Shown here piece after piece: positions 11,801 to 21,799 of a stretch of DNA of 64,000 bases (position 1 is its first letter; each line of letters starts with the position of its first letter). The position numbers and the translations under genes are program-made. Source of the stretch: Acanthosoma haemorrhoidale (taxonomy: Eukaryota > Arthropoda > Insecta > Hemiptera > Acanthosomatidae). A model generated the notes under the pieces. That model was not told the origin of the DNA and did not search any database. It worked only from the letters and a program-made list of their open reading frames with translations. Where the stretch lies: NCBI GenBank assembly GCA_930367205.1, contig OV884012.1, positions 53,279,239 to 53,343,238 of the forward strand, written 5' to 3'.

Positions 11801-12780
11801 CTATTTCCTGAATACTAAAAACTCAACTAAAAACAGTGAATAAAAAAAATAGCACCAATATATACGGTGATAACTCTGTAATTATTCATTATAATTATCA
11901 TGCTTATACGAAGAAATTGTTATAATATTTGTATTAGTTCGTTTTTCTTGTAGGAAATATATATGTAAAGTGATATTTGAGGTACTAACTTTATCCAATG
12001 AAAAGTGCTCCAAAATATGCCGCTTTTTCTATAAATAATATAATATATAATAAACTTTAAACAATGTTTGCTGTCAATTTTTTCTTGCGATAACTTTTAT
12101 TATTATTATGCTAAAGTAATACATGGTATGGAGAAGGAAAATTCTGTGTGCTTAGATGGTGGAGCTGAACAGAATATAAAAATTGGGGGGGTTGAGATCA
12201 TGTTAATGCCGATAAAGTGCCTGCTAAGAACTTGTTTTATATTCACGTGATGCTCTGGGGTGGCTTAGGTTAACTTAGTTACTGTATAAAAGAAGCACGT
12301 TAAAAATTCAACTGTCAATGCGGTGTCATAATTATTATAATTACATAGTGGCATTAAGGCCGGATTGAATACAGCAACCAATTACTGGATAGGATTGGAA
12401 TTTAATACAGCTATTTTATTTTATGGTGTCCCCAAATTACCGTAAAGTAAATATAACAATCATTCCTGCTCTATCTTAGAGTGTATCAACCAGTTAAATT
12501 CAATGACACCAACAAATTTATTTCTGAGTAATTTGCGTCATATGTATGACAACAAATGGTTCATTACAGTTGTAATATTTAAATTACTCAACACAAACAC
12601 CAAAATATGTAGGATTCATTATTGGTCATCATCAAAATGTATTTCCTGTTACCATTTCATTTACAAAACTAATCGTCAGCACCAAAACGTCCATATGAAA
12701 ATAAAGAATAAGATATCCATACTCAGTTTGGGTGGATACTTGAGTGAAACATGTGGGTTTTGGTTTTATAAAAAGCCAAT
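8830..12780. other. Long intergenic block
   Basis: No supportable gene. GC-richer patches at about 10100-10250 and 10960-11440 (the latter with CTTCGATCCCGGGACAATG) look like worn repeats but match nothing else in the window. The rest is AT-rich, low-complexity DNA. Confidence 0.5.
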
Positions 12781-12804
12781 GAAAAAAATTCAAATTTATA
12801 TACA

Positions 12805-12895
12805 CATATATGGTCGAGCAGTATGGAATAGCCTACTTAAAAGGGGGACTGAAATAATAAGGTTCTAGTTTCGAATCGTGGCCTTGTTACCACTT
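12805..12895 (+). repeat. tRNA-like segment, possible decayed SINE head
   Basis: TGGTCGAGCAGTATGG resembles a Pol III A box of the tRNA-Leu/Ser type. About 50 bases later GTTTCGAATCGTGG resembles a B box, at about the expected spacing. The segment does not fold into an obvious cloverleaf and is followed by an A run near 12910. It is best read as a worn tRNA-derived retroposon or tRNA relic. Confidence 0.35.
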
Positions 12896-12909
12896 GTTTA
12901 TTTTTAACT

Positions 12910-13730
12910 AAAAAAAAAATTTATTATAAATTACACCAGTGGGAGTATACCACAACTCATAACCAATAATGATAGAGTATTTTCATTTCAATCATGTTAT
13001 ATTTATTGAGCCCTCCGTAAAACGTAGCTCTTATGACATGAGTATATGTTTTGTTCAGATAAAATTCTTGTAGTGTTAATAAGAATGCACAAAAAAAATA
13101 TTAGCAATTTGAATTTTGAAAGATCGTCGACAATTGATAATAAAGTTGGATTTTTTTTTTTAAAGATGCCAATGTATAAATTTACAACCGCTAATGACAT
13201 TGATCTTATTTTCCTTTTGGCGATAGTCAAATTATTAGGTTATTTAGAGCCCTTGCTAATTATGCGCGGTGTGCGCAGTAAACGATGAAACGGCATTAAA
13301 TCTCCCCACTGATACAATCGGCGATACAAAATCAGTTAATCCTGTGACTGCCATCGCCGCCACTACGTTATGATCTCAAAGTGTATCTGATGGAGCGGCA
13401 GAGAGATTTTATAATGAGCCAGCCCCTGTCATTTTGATTCAGTATCATTTCCAACCTCACCGACTTTACGGAACATCCAAGCACTTTTGTCTGGTCTGTA
13501 TAAGTTTCTTATAAGCTCGTCGGTGAAGGATTCATCTGCACTCCTTCACTTTTAATGTTGTTCAATTCATCGGTTTGTTGAAATTAGAGAATATAACATA
13601 GTTATATTGGTTAAGGGAGAACTTAACTATCGTCCTCACACAAAAGCATTATATCTCTTATTCCTCTTCTGAGTATATTTTTTTTTTTCCGTGGAATATA
13701 TATTTCAAGTAAAATAAAAAGTCACACGGG
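12910..13730. other. Intergenic DNA
   Basis: Overlapping open frames on both strands at 13003-13288 have AT-rich, unstructured products and no family resemblance. A moderately GC-rich patch at 13255-13510 has no coding signal. Confidence 0.5.
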
Positions 13731-13739
13731 AACCATTAC

Positions 13740-14163
13740 TGTAGCGACCCCTAACTACATAAGATAAATCACCCTATACTCTATTGCATATATATTGTAA
13801 ATTGGTTATAAAATGTTGTAAATTAATTTAAGCAAATGTAAATAACATTACCAAACCATAAGTCATACCATAAGTCTCTCCGGTTCACACACGCCTTTGG
13901 GATCCGGACGGTTTTCGCCTACCCTCAGATACCGAGTGCGAATTCTCGGTCATTCCAAGATCACATAAACTACCTACAATGCCTACCCTATACCTCTTCT
14001 CCTAAACATAGTGTACTGTCGGGGCACATACCTGTCAAATATGGACTCAGATAGTACGGTAGTAAGACCCGTCATGAAGCATTGTCCAGGTCATAGCCTA
14101 ATCAAGCCACACTTCGTCACTAGGACTAGGGTAACTAGGCACCTCCCTCGTGACGACCCGACA
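13740..14163 (+). mobile_element. Solo LTR with 5-bp target duplication ATTAC
   Basis: This 424-bp unit begins TGTAGCGACCCCTAACTAC and ends GACGACCCGACA. It is flanked by perfect ATTAC repeats (13735-13739 and 14164-14168). It shares its ends, and the block CTTTGGGATCCGGACGG through ATGGACTCAGAT, with the LTR pieces at 30609-30905 and 43990-44708. The ATG at 14041 opens a frame that is still open at the LTR end. Termini and TSD identify a solo LTR; the superfamily cannot be fixed without internal sequence, but a 5-bp TSD fits Ty3/gypsy, BEL/Pao or Copia. Confidence 0.85.
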
Positions 14164-14325
14164 ATTACATTATAAATAACTTCAATAACAACAAATGAAG
14201 ACCGCATTCCGTTCAGTGGCCAATTCATATGAGCGGGAGCTGACGCTATACAAATTATTTTTTTAAATTAGTTTACGATGTTTATTTGAAAAAAATAGGG
14301 TTTGCTTATTCGTCATTATTTATTG

Positions 14326-14400
14326 GGATGTAAGAATTTATTTATACTTACGTACGATGTCCATTCATACAAAAAACATATACACCAGCAGCTCTTCCCA
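14326..14400 (+). repeat. Short dispersed repeat (GATGTAAGAATT...CATTCATAC)
   Basis: It resembles 24896-25020 and 29372-29470: a GATGTAAGAA start, an ATTCATAC block and a C-rich end. The copies have diverged and the element ends are unclear. Confidence 0.35.
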
Positions 14401-14409
14401 CTTTTTTTT

Positions 14410-16085
14410 TGCGCACAATGGTGCGTGAATTCCACTATTCTATAAAGTATAAGTATTTGTCTCGTCCTTATAACTCTCGATAGAAAGATCTACAATTTTC
14501 GTTTTATAGGGGAAAAAACCCCCGATGTTGCCTACACTTGCTCTAACAAACCAGCGGTTAATTTTGACTACTATAATTGTCAGAAATTTAGTGCAAATAA
14601 TATAAAAACATGGGATTTCATCATTAATGACAGAACGGAACATAGTAGCTTTATGCGTTGATAATTTACGAGGAATAGGAAGAAAACACAAAGCCCCAGG
14701 CAACGCCGGGTGATTAAGCTTGTTAAATGTAAGTGATTAAATATAATGATATGATTATTATTATGTTAACTGTAATATAGGCGTTTTAAGATAATTTATA
14801 GTTAAAAAAAACGTTATCTTTTTACTAACGTTAACGTCTTCTATTTATTATGTGTTTCAAAGGGAACTACACATATTTGTTTGTTGTATTTGAGTGTAAT
14901 CTGGGAGTAAAATTCAAACCATGTAATTGATTTTTCAGGGATTTCTTAATGTCTAATATTTTTAAAAGTTGGACTATTTGGGTGCTTTATATACGTTTTT
15001 ACCATGAAAGACATACGGTTTGTTATTTACATACGGTACTATTTATGGTGTTTTGAGTCATGTTGTTCAGCCCCTGAGAATACAGCAGAGAGCTTGTGCA
15101 TGAGCAGTACTGAAAAACAGTTAAGTTGCAGAGTGACACCTTATCATTGACTCAAATAAAGCAATATTTTGTCAAACTTAAGTTGCAAGATACCCTCACC
15201 ACGTCGGACACTACTTAGCTTATTTATAATTAATTAAGTCCTCTCAATGGAATATTGCGAAACTAGTTTTTATCGACTTCAAGTTGTGAATAAAACTTGA
15301 CATGATTATAGTTTATTGGTGTCTTGGTCAATTTAAAGTAATATATCTTATATCACTTTAAATATAGTGCATACATTATACACCTATGTATTATTGCTAA
15401 CAATAAAACTGAACACCAAGTTCGAACTGAGTCGGCGAGTTCTACTTAAATATCAATAAATCAAGTTCAGTTCAAATTATCATTGAACACTTTTTGCCCA
15501 CCATCACTTATCACTCCAAAGACTTATCAATCCTCGTATCTCCTATATCATGCCGATTTCACTTCGCGAGATAACTTTAGAAATATTTAGTTTATCTATT
15601 AATATTTAGTTAACTCAATCTTTTAAATGTCCAATCTTGCTTTATTTAATCTTACGTGGCTGAAATGAGAAATGCAAACAGATTAGGATTGTTTTTTTCG
15701 TTGTATTCAGTCATCCAGCCATAGTAGTTGAAGAAAAAGTTGAAGTGATTACAACGGTGTTAAAAATAAAAGCACCCTCATGGTAAATTATAAAGGGTCA
15801 TTATTAATTAATTAATTGATAATGACATAAATCCAATAATATGTTAGGACCTCAGTGGGTGATACTTATAATAATTAGTTTATAGAAATCATTCACTTAA
15901 GGGTAAAAATATTTTCAAGATACCCCCACTAGACGCCAAACGGTTCTATAAAAACAATGTAACCAGCTGATACAATCAGGTTTGTTAATAACTTTAAACA
16001 AAAGGTGACTTTTCTTACTCATTTTAATTTTTAGTTTAGATGGTCGGGATATGTAAGTTTCTCGAAATATCCCCTACCATCTTAC
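14410..16085. other. Intergenic AT-rich DNA
   Basis: No gene, RNA or element supportable. The 87-codon minus-strand frame at 14440-14703 shows no family resemblance. Confidence 0.5.
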
Positions 16086-16090
16086 AATAG

Positions 16091-16150
16091 GACCTGATGC
16101 TGACTTACATATTACGTCGAAACGTCTATCGATAAATTTGATGAAAACCT
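16091..16150 (+). repeat. Dispersed repeat with CCTGATG...GTCGAAACGT motif, copy 2
   Basis: Same order of blocks as at 7673-7735, again followed by ATAAATTTGATGAAAA. Two copies in 64 kb with conserved spacing show it is a repeat family rather than chance. Confidence 0.45.
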
Positions 16151-16364
16151 AACCCGATCTCACAACAAACTCTTCAACGACTGGATAGTCTTCATTGAAT
16201 GTGCTAAGCAAGATAGGATAAAATAAAAATCATAACTTGTCAAAAATCTGAGTACATGAAGAAGCCACAATGACAATTTTCAAAAATTTGTAATTATATA
16301 TAAGTATTTGAACAAATTTTAATTTTATTTTTAGTATATAAGTATTAGTGAGGAAGTAAGAATA

Positions 16365-16450
16365 TACGCACAATGTATACATTCATACATTCTGCCCAAG
16401 ACCCCCTCTCACAAAAGGAATCCTCCCAGCAATTTTGTGGAAGAGCCAAA
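16365..16450 (+). repeat. Short dispersed repeat (CTGCCCAAGACCCCC type)
   Basis: ATTCATACATTCTGCCCAAG and the following C-rich, CCCAGCAA-like segment align with 24940-25005. It belongs to the same short repeat family as 14326-14400 and 29372-29470. Confidence 0.4.
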
Positions 16451-16529
16451 AGTAGCGAAGCGCCCTCCCCCTAAAAAAAAATCTTCTCCGGTGGTTTCCA
16501 CATGTTTTTCGTTTGAATTATCCGTTAGA

Positions 16530-16625
16530 TAGGACGAAGAAGACCAGGAAGACGGCAAGAGAGCAACAGACGCTCAGGACATGAGTGGTGACGACAGACA
16601 GTGTTATGACCCCATGACAGGAAGA
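16530..16625 (-). mobile_element. 3'-UTR fragment of the Jockey-like family
   Basis: Read on the minus strand, CATGTCCTGAGCGTCTGT and the flanking sequence match the 3' untranslated part of the copies ending at 47396 and 60436. No coding part is present. Confidence 0.55.
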
Positions 16626-16629
16626 CACC

Positions 16630-18290
16630 CCCGATTTAGGCGACAAGGAGGATTGTTGGGGGGAGTGTTACTGGATAAGTAGTTGACATGAGGATTTTGT
16701 GTGAGTGGGTAGGCTTTAGTGGAATTTGGAAAATCTTGACGTTTTATGTCAAGATGGCTTTTGGAGATCACTGTGTAGGGTTGGCTTTGCAATGTAAAAG
16801 GGAGACTTGACTACAGTGCAGGGGACTTTGGATTGGAATGTTTGGATTCGTTTGATGTTTGAAGCTTTGGCTGTCTCTTATAGTTCTAGTCAGTGTAAAT
16901 TGGTTTTAGCAAGTGTTTGTGAATGTGCAGTTAGTTGGCAATTGTAACATTGAGGGCACTTTGACCACATGAAGCAGCATCAATTGGAATTTTCCGTGAA
17001 ATAACCCATTACCGTTTTCGTATTGTTCACAATTGGTGGCGGAGGAGCACTCGAGCGGAATGAGTGGATTACAAGCCTCCTGGTGGACAAAGCCGTACTG
17101 TAAGAGGGCGAAGACAATGAGAAGAAGACGAGACAGAGGCAGACAGCAAAAAGACTTAATAGGCCCTATAAATCACCTGGGGGGGATGATTCATGGGCGG
17201 GTGGGTAATTGGCGTCAGTGGCGGGATCTGGTGGCGGCTACCGGACACCGGCCCTTCGTTATTATCTCCCGCTACCGGCGAACGGCTGTCAGTGTGGCCC
17301 GCTACCGAATCTGCTGGCCCCGCTTCGGACAGAACCAAGTCAAGAAACGTAGGATGATTAGATTTTTATTCGAGCATTCTTCCATAACCAACCATCGTTC
17401 ATTGACTGTGAATAGAGGAACAAACAATTCTAAATTTTGGTTGTTGCCGGTTGTGAATGGATATATTTAAACAAAAGCTCATGGGTCTCTTCACAATATG
17501 AAACTCCTTAGTTATCACAGGAGATGTGCGTGCTGCTGAAGATATTATAACTGTCTAAAACGTTATTGTTTTATAAAAGATACGGTGGGGAGTCCTCGAT
17601 CTCTCTTCCTTCACTAAAACGTATCATGATTCGCTATGATCTCATTTTTCACAGTTAAAGGACTAGAAAAGAACTAGAAAAGACTAGAAAAGAAAAAAAG
17701 AAAAACAATAAAACTATTTCGACTTATCACTAGTTCACCACAGTAAGCCAAAAATACGACACTACACACATACATACGAACTCCACACGTACATTCATGC
17801 ATCAAGAATTTGTACAGGCACCCTAATCCTCACACACTTGGACTAGCAATATCTGACACGCCCATACGACCATGCAGCAACTAGATCTATTAATTTTTTA
17901 TCAACTGCCATAAACATAATCCTTTATACGAGGAGGCATCACTGGCTAGTCTTTCTCGCATGTCATTCGCTCACCATCTCATTCACAAGTTGTATCTTTT
18001 GTTTTCTTTAAACGGTAGTGAATAAATCAATAAGACAATAAAAATTTAGAAACTGACCCCATAACTCCATCTGGATACCGTTAAGTGATGATGCCACTGA
18101 TCCTTCTGTCAAGGAGTATATAAATAAATGATCGTAGGTAATTTAACTTGACAAACCGTTAGTCATGGTTTTTATCAACCTGAAGAGTGAGTAAGCTTAG
18201 TCCTACTATTTAAGTTCAGCTTAATCCGGGCTGGGAGATTAAAGCCCATTTATGTTTCAAAGGATCTGAAGTATCAAGATGAGCCGACTG
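16630..18290. other. Intergenic DNA with a GC-rich patch at 17150-17340
   Basis: The patch at 17150-17340 contains three repeats of a GCTACCG motif and many CpGs. A 145-codon plus-strand frame (17033-17470) and a 60-codon antisense frame cross it; neither product resembles a known family, so they are not called genes. The rest is AT-rich with short runs. Confidence 0.45.
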
Positions 18291-18295
18291 AATAC

Positions 18296-18600
18296 ATATT
18301 TAAAGCCAGGCCTAGGGTTGGTTCTTTTCCCTCTGTGATTGGGCGGGGATGAGACGGCGGGGGTCGTTCGCTGAAGAGGCCCTAGTTAATGAAGATGGCG
18401 ACTCGCTCTGCCTCTCATCCTCCGAATGGAGAGGACGGGATGAAAGCATTGATTCTGCTACAATACCTCTTCCTCTCTATTGTAGTCTGTAATAAGGCGG
18501 CCATGTTGAGCCGTTCCACTTCCCCCTTCCCTGTCGGCGGCCAGTCGTACATCAAAGAATGAAGTGGCGAATTGTTGAATACGTTGTGCGAGGGAGAGTT
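18296..18600 (+). promoter_or_regulatory. CpG-rich island, possible promoter or first exon
   Basis: A GC- and CpG-rich segment stands out from the AT-rich surroundings. It contains AAGATGGCGAC at 18392 and an inverted CGGCCATGTT near 18500, which resemble YY1-type start-site elements. From the ATG at 18395 a frame of 55 codons runs to TGA at 18560-18562, with a hydrophobic run (ALILLQYLFLSIVV). There is no clear donor or downstream exon, so promoter, first exon or repeat all remain possible. Confidence 0.35.
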
Positions 18601-18609
18601 GGAGTATTT

Positions 18610-18960
18610 GTTTTCAACTCATAGGTCACGTGCCGTTATTGTAAAAAGAATTTTACGATCTTAGGGATATGAAATATGAGGGATATTTTATTATTATTAT
18701 TATTTAAGTGCTTATTTTATTCTAAGTCTAGAGGCGCTCGGCGTCTAGTGACTATATATGGCAAATGTAATGTTAGTATTAAACAACATAAAGAGATTTA
18801 TTAAAACACTATGAGCGAAGTAAGCAACATTCGGGTAGACGTTTTAGGAATATGTTTTAAAGTATTTACCAACTAAAAGTTGTTCAATAGGAATAAAATT
18901 TATAAGAATATTTTCAGATGCCTCGTGGTTTTATGTTAACTAAGTAACATCATATTTTTT
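18610..18960. other. Intergenic AT-rich DNA
   Basis: Nothing supportable; a short (ATT)n run lies near 18690. Confidence 0.5.
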
Positions 18961-18965
18961 ACTAA

Positions 18966-19141
18966 CACAAGTTCTTGATTTCTGATTCACAAGGGCTTTC
19001 AGCAGTCTATACTATCCTTCTCAAGTGCTAAAAATTTTGTTTAATGGTAGTTGTTTCTGGCTTAATACTTGTAAATCAGTATAGGCTACTCAAAGCGCTT
19101 GTGAATAAGAAATAAAAAACGTGCAGGAAGACAAAATAGGT
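18966..19141. repeat. Imperfect inverted repeat with ~47-bp arms
   Basis: The arm at 18966-19012 (ACAAGTTCTTGATTTCTGATT, CACAAG, GGCTTTC, CTATACT) is matched in reverse complement at 19078-19124, with a loop of about 65 bp. The right arm continues to 19141. A third copy of the arm lies at 33757-33838. This resembles the flanking inverted repeats left by some retroelements or a foldback element. Confidence 0.6.
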
Positions 19142-19144
19142 TGT

Positions 19145-20090
19145 TATTTAGAGAGAAAACACATTGGTCAAATAAGAATATTATTAAGAAGAAATTATTA
19201 GGAAAGAACGAGAAAAAAAAAGAAAAGAAACGAAATTTTAAGAAGGACTAAATGCGTAACTTTTCTAAATAATTACATTTTCAAATCAAAAAAATGATAG
19301 TGGGCTAACTACTTGAAACTTTTGATCGAAAATAGATCATTTCTATCATCTAGGTCATTGATTTTAAAAAAAACATATAATATTTATTTTATTTATAAAA
19401 GTATTCTATTCGGTTCTAAAAATCTCGTGAAATTAACAATAGAGAGAAAATATTTTAGCTATATAAATAACTTTACAGCTATTACTAGGATCCGTTCACC
19501 ACAAATGAACTTTCCTTTATTTCCCCTTATCCTTCATTTTCAAAGTTTGAGAGCTGAGAAAAAAATATATATATAACTAAAAAAAAAATATAGCTGTCAC
19601 TTTAAATTCTTATAAAATTAAATGGTCAAAAGTTAAGGTACAGAGTTTTTCCTGTTAGGTTTTTTGTATGGAATGCACAATAAACAGCAAACTACAAAAA
19701 ACGTTACAGCAAAGCATAAATATATACTTTATAATTATATTTTTTGTATCATGTTGTTTTTATCCTTGTGAATGAATTATTTAGGAAAACTCACCACCTT
19801 TGTTTTGATTGGTAGGATGTCTGGGAATTATAAATTTAAATGGCATATAAAACTGTTCCTACGAAATGCCAAGAATATATATGTACTGGAATTAATTTAA
19901 AAATAAAATGAATTTTAAATCAAAAGGTAACGTTGATATACTTATGTTGGGAGATTGTCTGTGGGCTATTTATATTTATAAATCCACACTGTTCTCTGGT
20001 CTACCTAGAATTTAGTTACTCCAATATTAACAAATCAGTCTGTGTTATAATAGGCAATAATATTTAAACTTATCACATAAATCTTTATTT
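19145..20090. other. Intergenic AT-rich DNA
   Basis: A-rich and low-complexity; the 87-codon frame at 19313-19576 has no family resemblance. Confidence 0.5.
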
Positions 20091-20094
20091 TTTA

Positions 20095-20562
20095 ATGTGT
20101 TTTGTCCTATTCTATCATTTCAATGAGATACGCTCAATCACGGCATAAAAGGCAAAAATTGAACAGAAAGTTTTGTCAGTTATACAGACTACTTAACAGA
20201 TACTCTAACTTTACGCTAGTGAACAGACTTCACATATACAATCAGTGGCTAAAACCTATTTGGATTTACGGAGTAAGAGCTATGGGAGACAGCCAAACCT
20301 TCGAACGCCAAATGCACCAAAACATTCCAATCCAAAGCCCTTAGAACTGTAGATAACACCAACTTCTACACTAAAAACTCATTCACTAAGATCTCCCTCC
20401 ATGTGCAAACTGTCCTTGACCTATACCTTTTTTATTTATATAATTTTTTAACTACCACAAAAACCTATCCATTCATCTAAATCCTCTTGTCAACACCTTA
20501 CCCAGTAACTCCTAACACCTAAAACGACGGTGGCATCGCGATCTTTACTCAGCAGTAAATGG
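20095..20562 (+). mobile_element. Decayed Jockey-like ORF2 C-terminus
   Basis: The translation from about 20102 gives KLNRKFCQLYRLLNRY, then LKPIWIYGV, and near 20520 LKRRWHRDL. These match in order the C-terminal landmarks of the copies at 46462-47396 and 59384-60436 (LYRLLQR, PIWTYGIE, RRLKRQWPRDL). The frame is broken between the landmarks. It is followed immediately by a different non-LTR fragment. Confidence 0.65.
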
Positions 20563-20569
20563 AAATATA

Positions 20570-21530
20570 TTTCATTGGGTACCACTCATGAAAGCTGTGC
20601 CACTGACCTGTGGAATACCCCAAGGAGCCGTTTTATCCCCTGTACTATTCAACTTGTACACGTCTGAAATCGTAGGAGCCCGATATAAAAACAAAACAGT
20701 TACTGCTTCCACTGATGACATAGCGGTGTACAGCAGCAGCATGAGTGCCAAGGTTGCTCTTAGACAAGCTGAAGTATCCTGTAACCAGATCAGTGAGAGA
20801 TTGGCGATACTCAATATTTCTGTAAACGAGGGTAAGACTGACTGCGTAATTACCTCTTTCCAAAAGGGAAAAAGTCCGATGCCTACTAGTTACATAGTAG
20901 GAACGCAGCAAAACTCACCAGCCAACAACCTAGTATAACTGGGGATTAAAATGGACTGACACCTCCGTTTTAGTAACCATTTTGCGAAGAAGTTGAAGCA
21001 AACTCGGACGAAGTCTTACCAGCTTACGGATTTATCGACTTCCCCCAATCTATCACTGCGTCTAAAGCTATTGACTTAAAGAGTGTATTCAGGCCTGCTC
21101 TGCTGTATGCTGCACTGCTTTTTCGTCATCTGATGTATACGATAGCTCGGCGACTCCAACAATTCCAAAACGGTATTCCGATGAAAGTGGTCCGAGGTCG
21201 AGCAGTGGAGCAACAGTCAACTACACGATATCTTTGACCTGCCTACGGTGGATGAATTCATCCAACGTAGACATATCAAATTTTTCGACTCCCTACAGTA
21301 CTTGACAAACCCGGTGTTTAACACGATAACCCCTGCTCCGTTCCCGTTTCGTTGGCAGGACGCTGTCGAGGCAGGAAAGCTTTAGTCTTAGGTTCTAGTT
21401 TTTAGGTTTTAGTTTTTAGTTTCCCACATTGTAAACCGAAGGTGAGTCCCATCACCTAGTCCTGTACACATTTCATTGTAAATTTTAACTTCCAATAGAA
21501 AATTGTAATTGTAATCCTACCCTCCTTCGA
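20570..21530 (+). mobile_element. Second non-LTR retrotransposon fragment (Jockey-like RT)
   Basis: An open frame at 20588-20938 reads LTCGIPQGAVLSPVLFN (RT motif with G-x-PQG-x-VLSP) and then STDDIAVYSSS, the catalytic DD box with F/YA changed to ST. It continues through LAILNISVNEGKT, equivalent to the WRIKVNEPK segment of other copies. Beyond 20938 the frame is broken but RT-like sequence goes on to about 21380 (RFSNHFAKKLKQTRTKS). A T/G-rich 3' tail follows. Sequence differs clearly from the other Jockey-like copies, so it is another family. It is 5'-truncated. Confidence 0.7.
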
Positions 21531-21620
21531 ATGCATTTGCGCATGCAGAAAGCGGAGAAATCTGTAAAACTTGTGCATTGAATTTTGTTCATCTATTGTA
21601 AATATATTATTAATAAAGGG

Positions 21621-21628
<8 letters not shown>

Positions 21629-21649
<21 letters not shown>
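21629..21649. repeat. Homopolymer G run (21 bp)
   Basis: An unusual G homopolymer preceded by T8. Its length may be unreliable because such runs are hard to sequence. Confidence 0.85.
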
Positions 21650-21651
<2 letters not shown>

Positions 21652-21682
21652 CAAACAAAAAAACACTCATGTTACCATACTA

Positions 21683-21795
21683 ATTCATGTCCTGAGCGTC
21701 TGAGGATGTCTTGCTTACTCTCTAGTCTTCTAATTATGGCGAAATGGTCAGAGAGGGAAGCGGAAGAAGCTTCGTTGCTTCCGACCCTTCCACCA
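21683..21795 (+). mobile_element. 3'-UTR fragment of the Jockey-like family
   Basis: CATGTCCTGAGCGTCTG and the following bases match the 3' UTR of the copies at 46462-47396 and 59384-60436. Confidence 0.5.
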
Positions 21796-21799
21796 GGTT

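Noticed and set aside
12503..12868. 121-codon plus-strand ORF
   Set aside because: Composition follows AT-rich background, no domain-like pattern, and its end overlaps the tRNA-like segment.
17033..17470. 145-codon plus-strand ORF
   Set aside because: It crosses a GC-rich patch with internal motif repeats, has no recognisable family, and overlaps an antisense frame; low stop density from GC content explains it.
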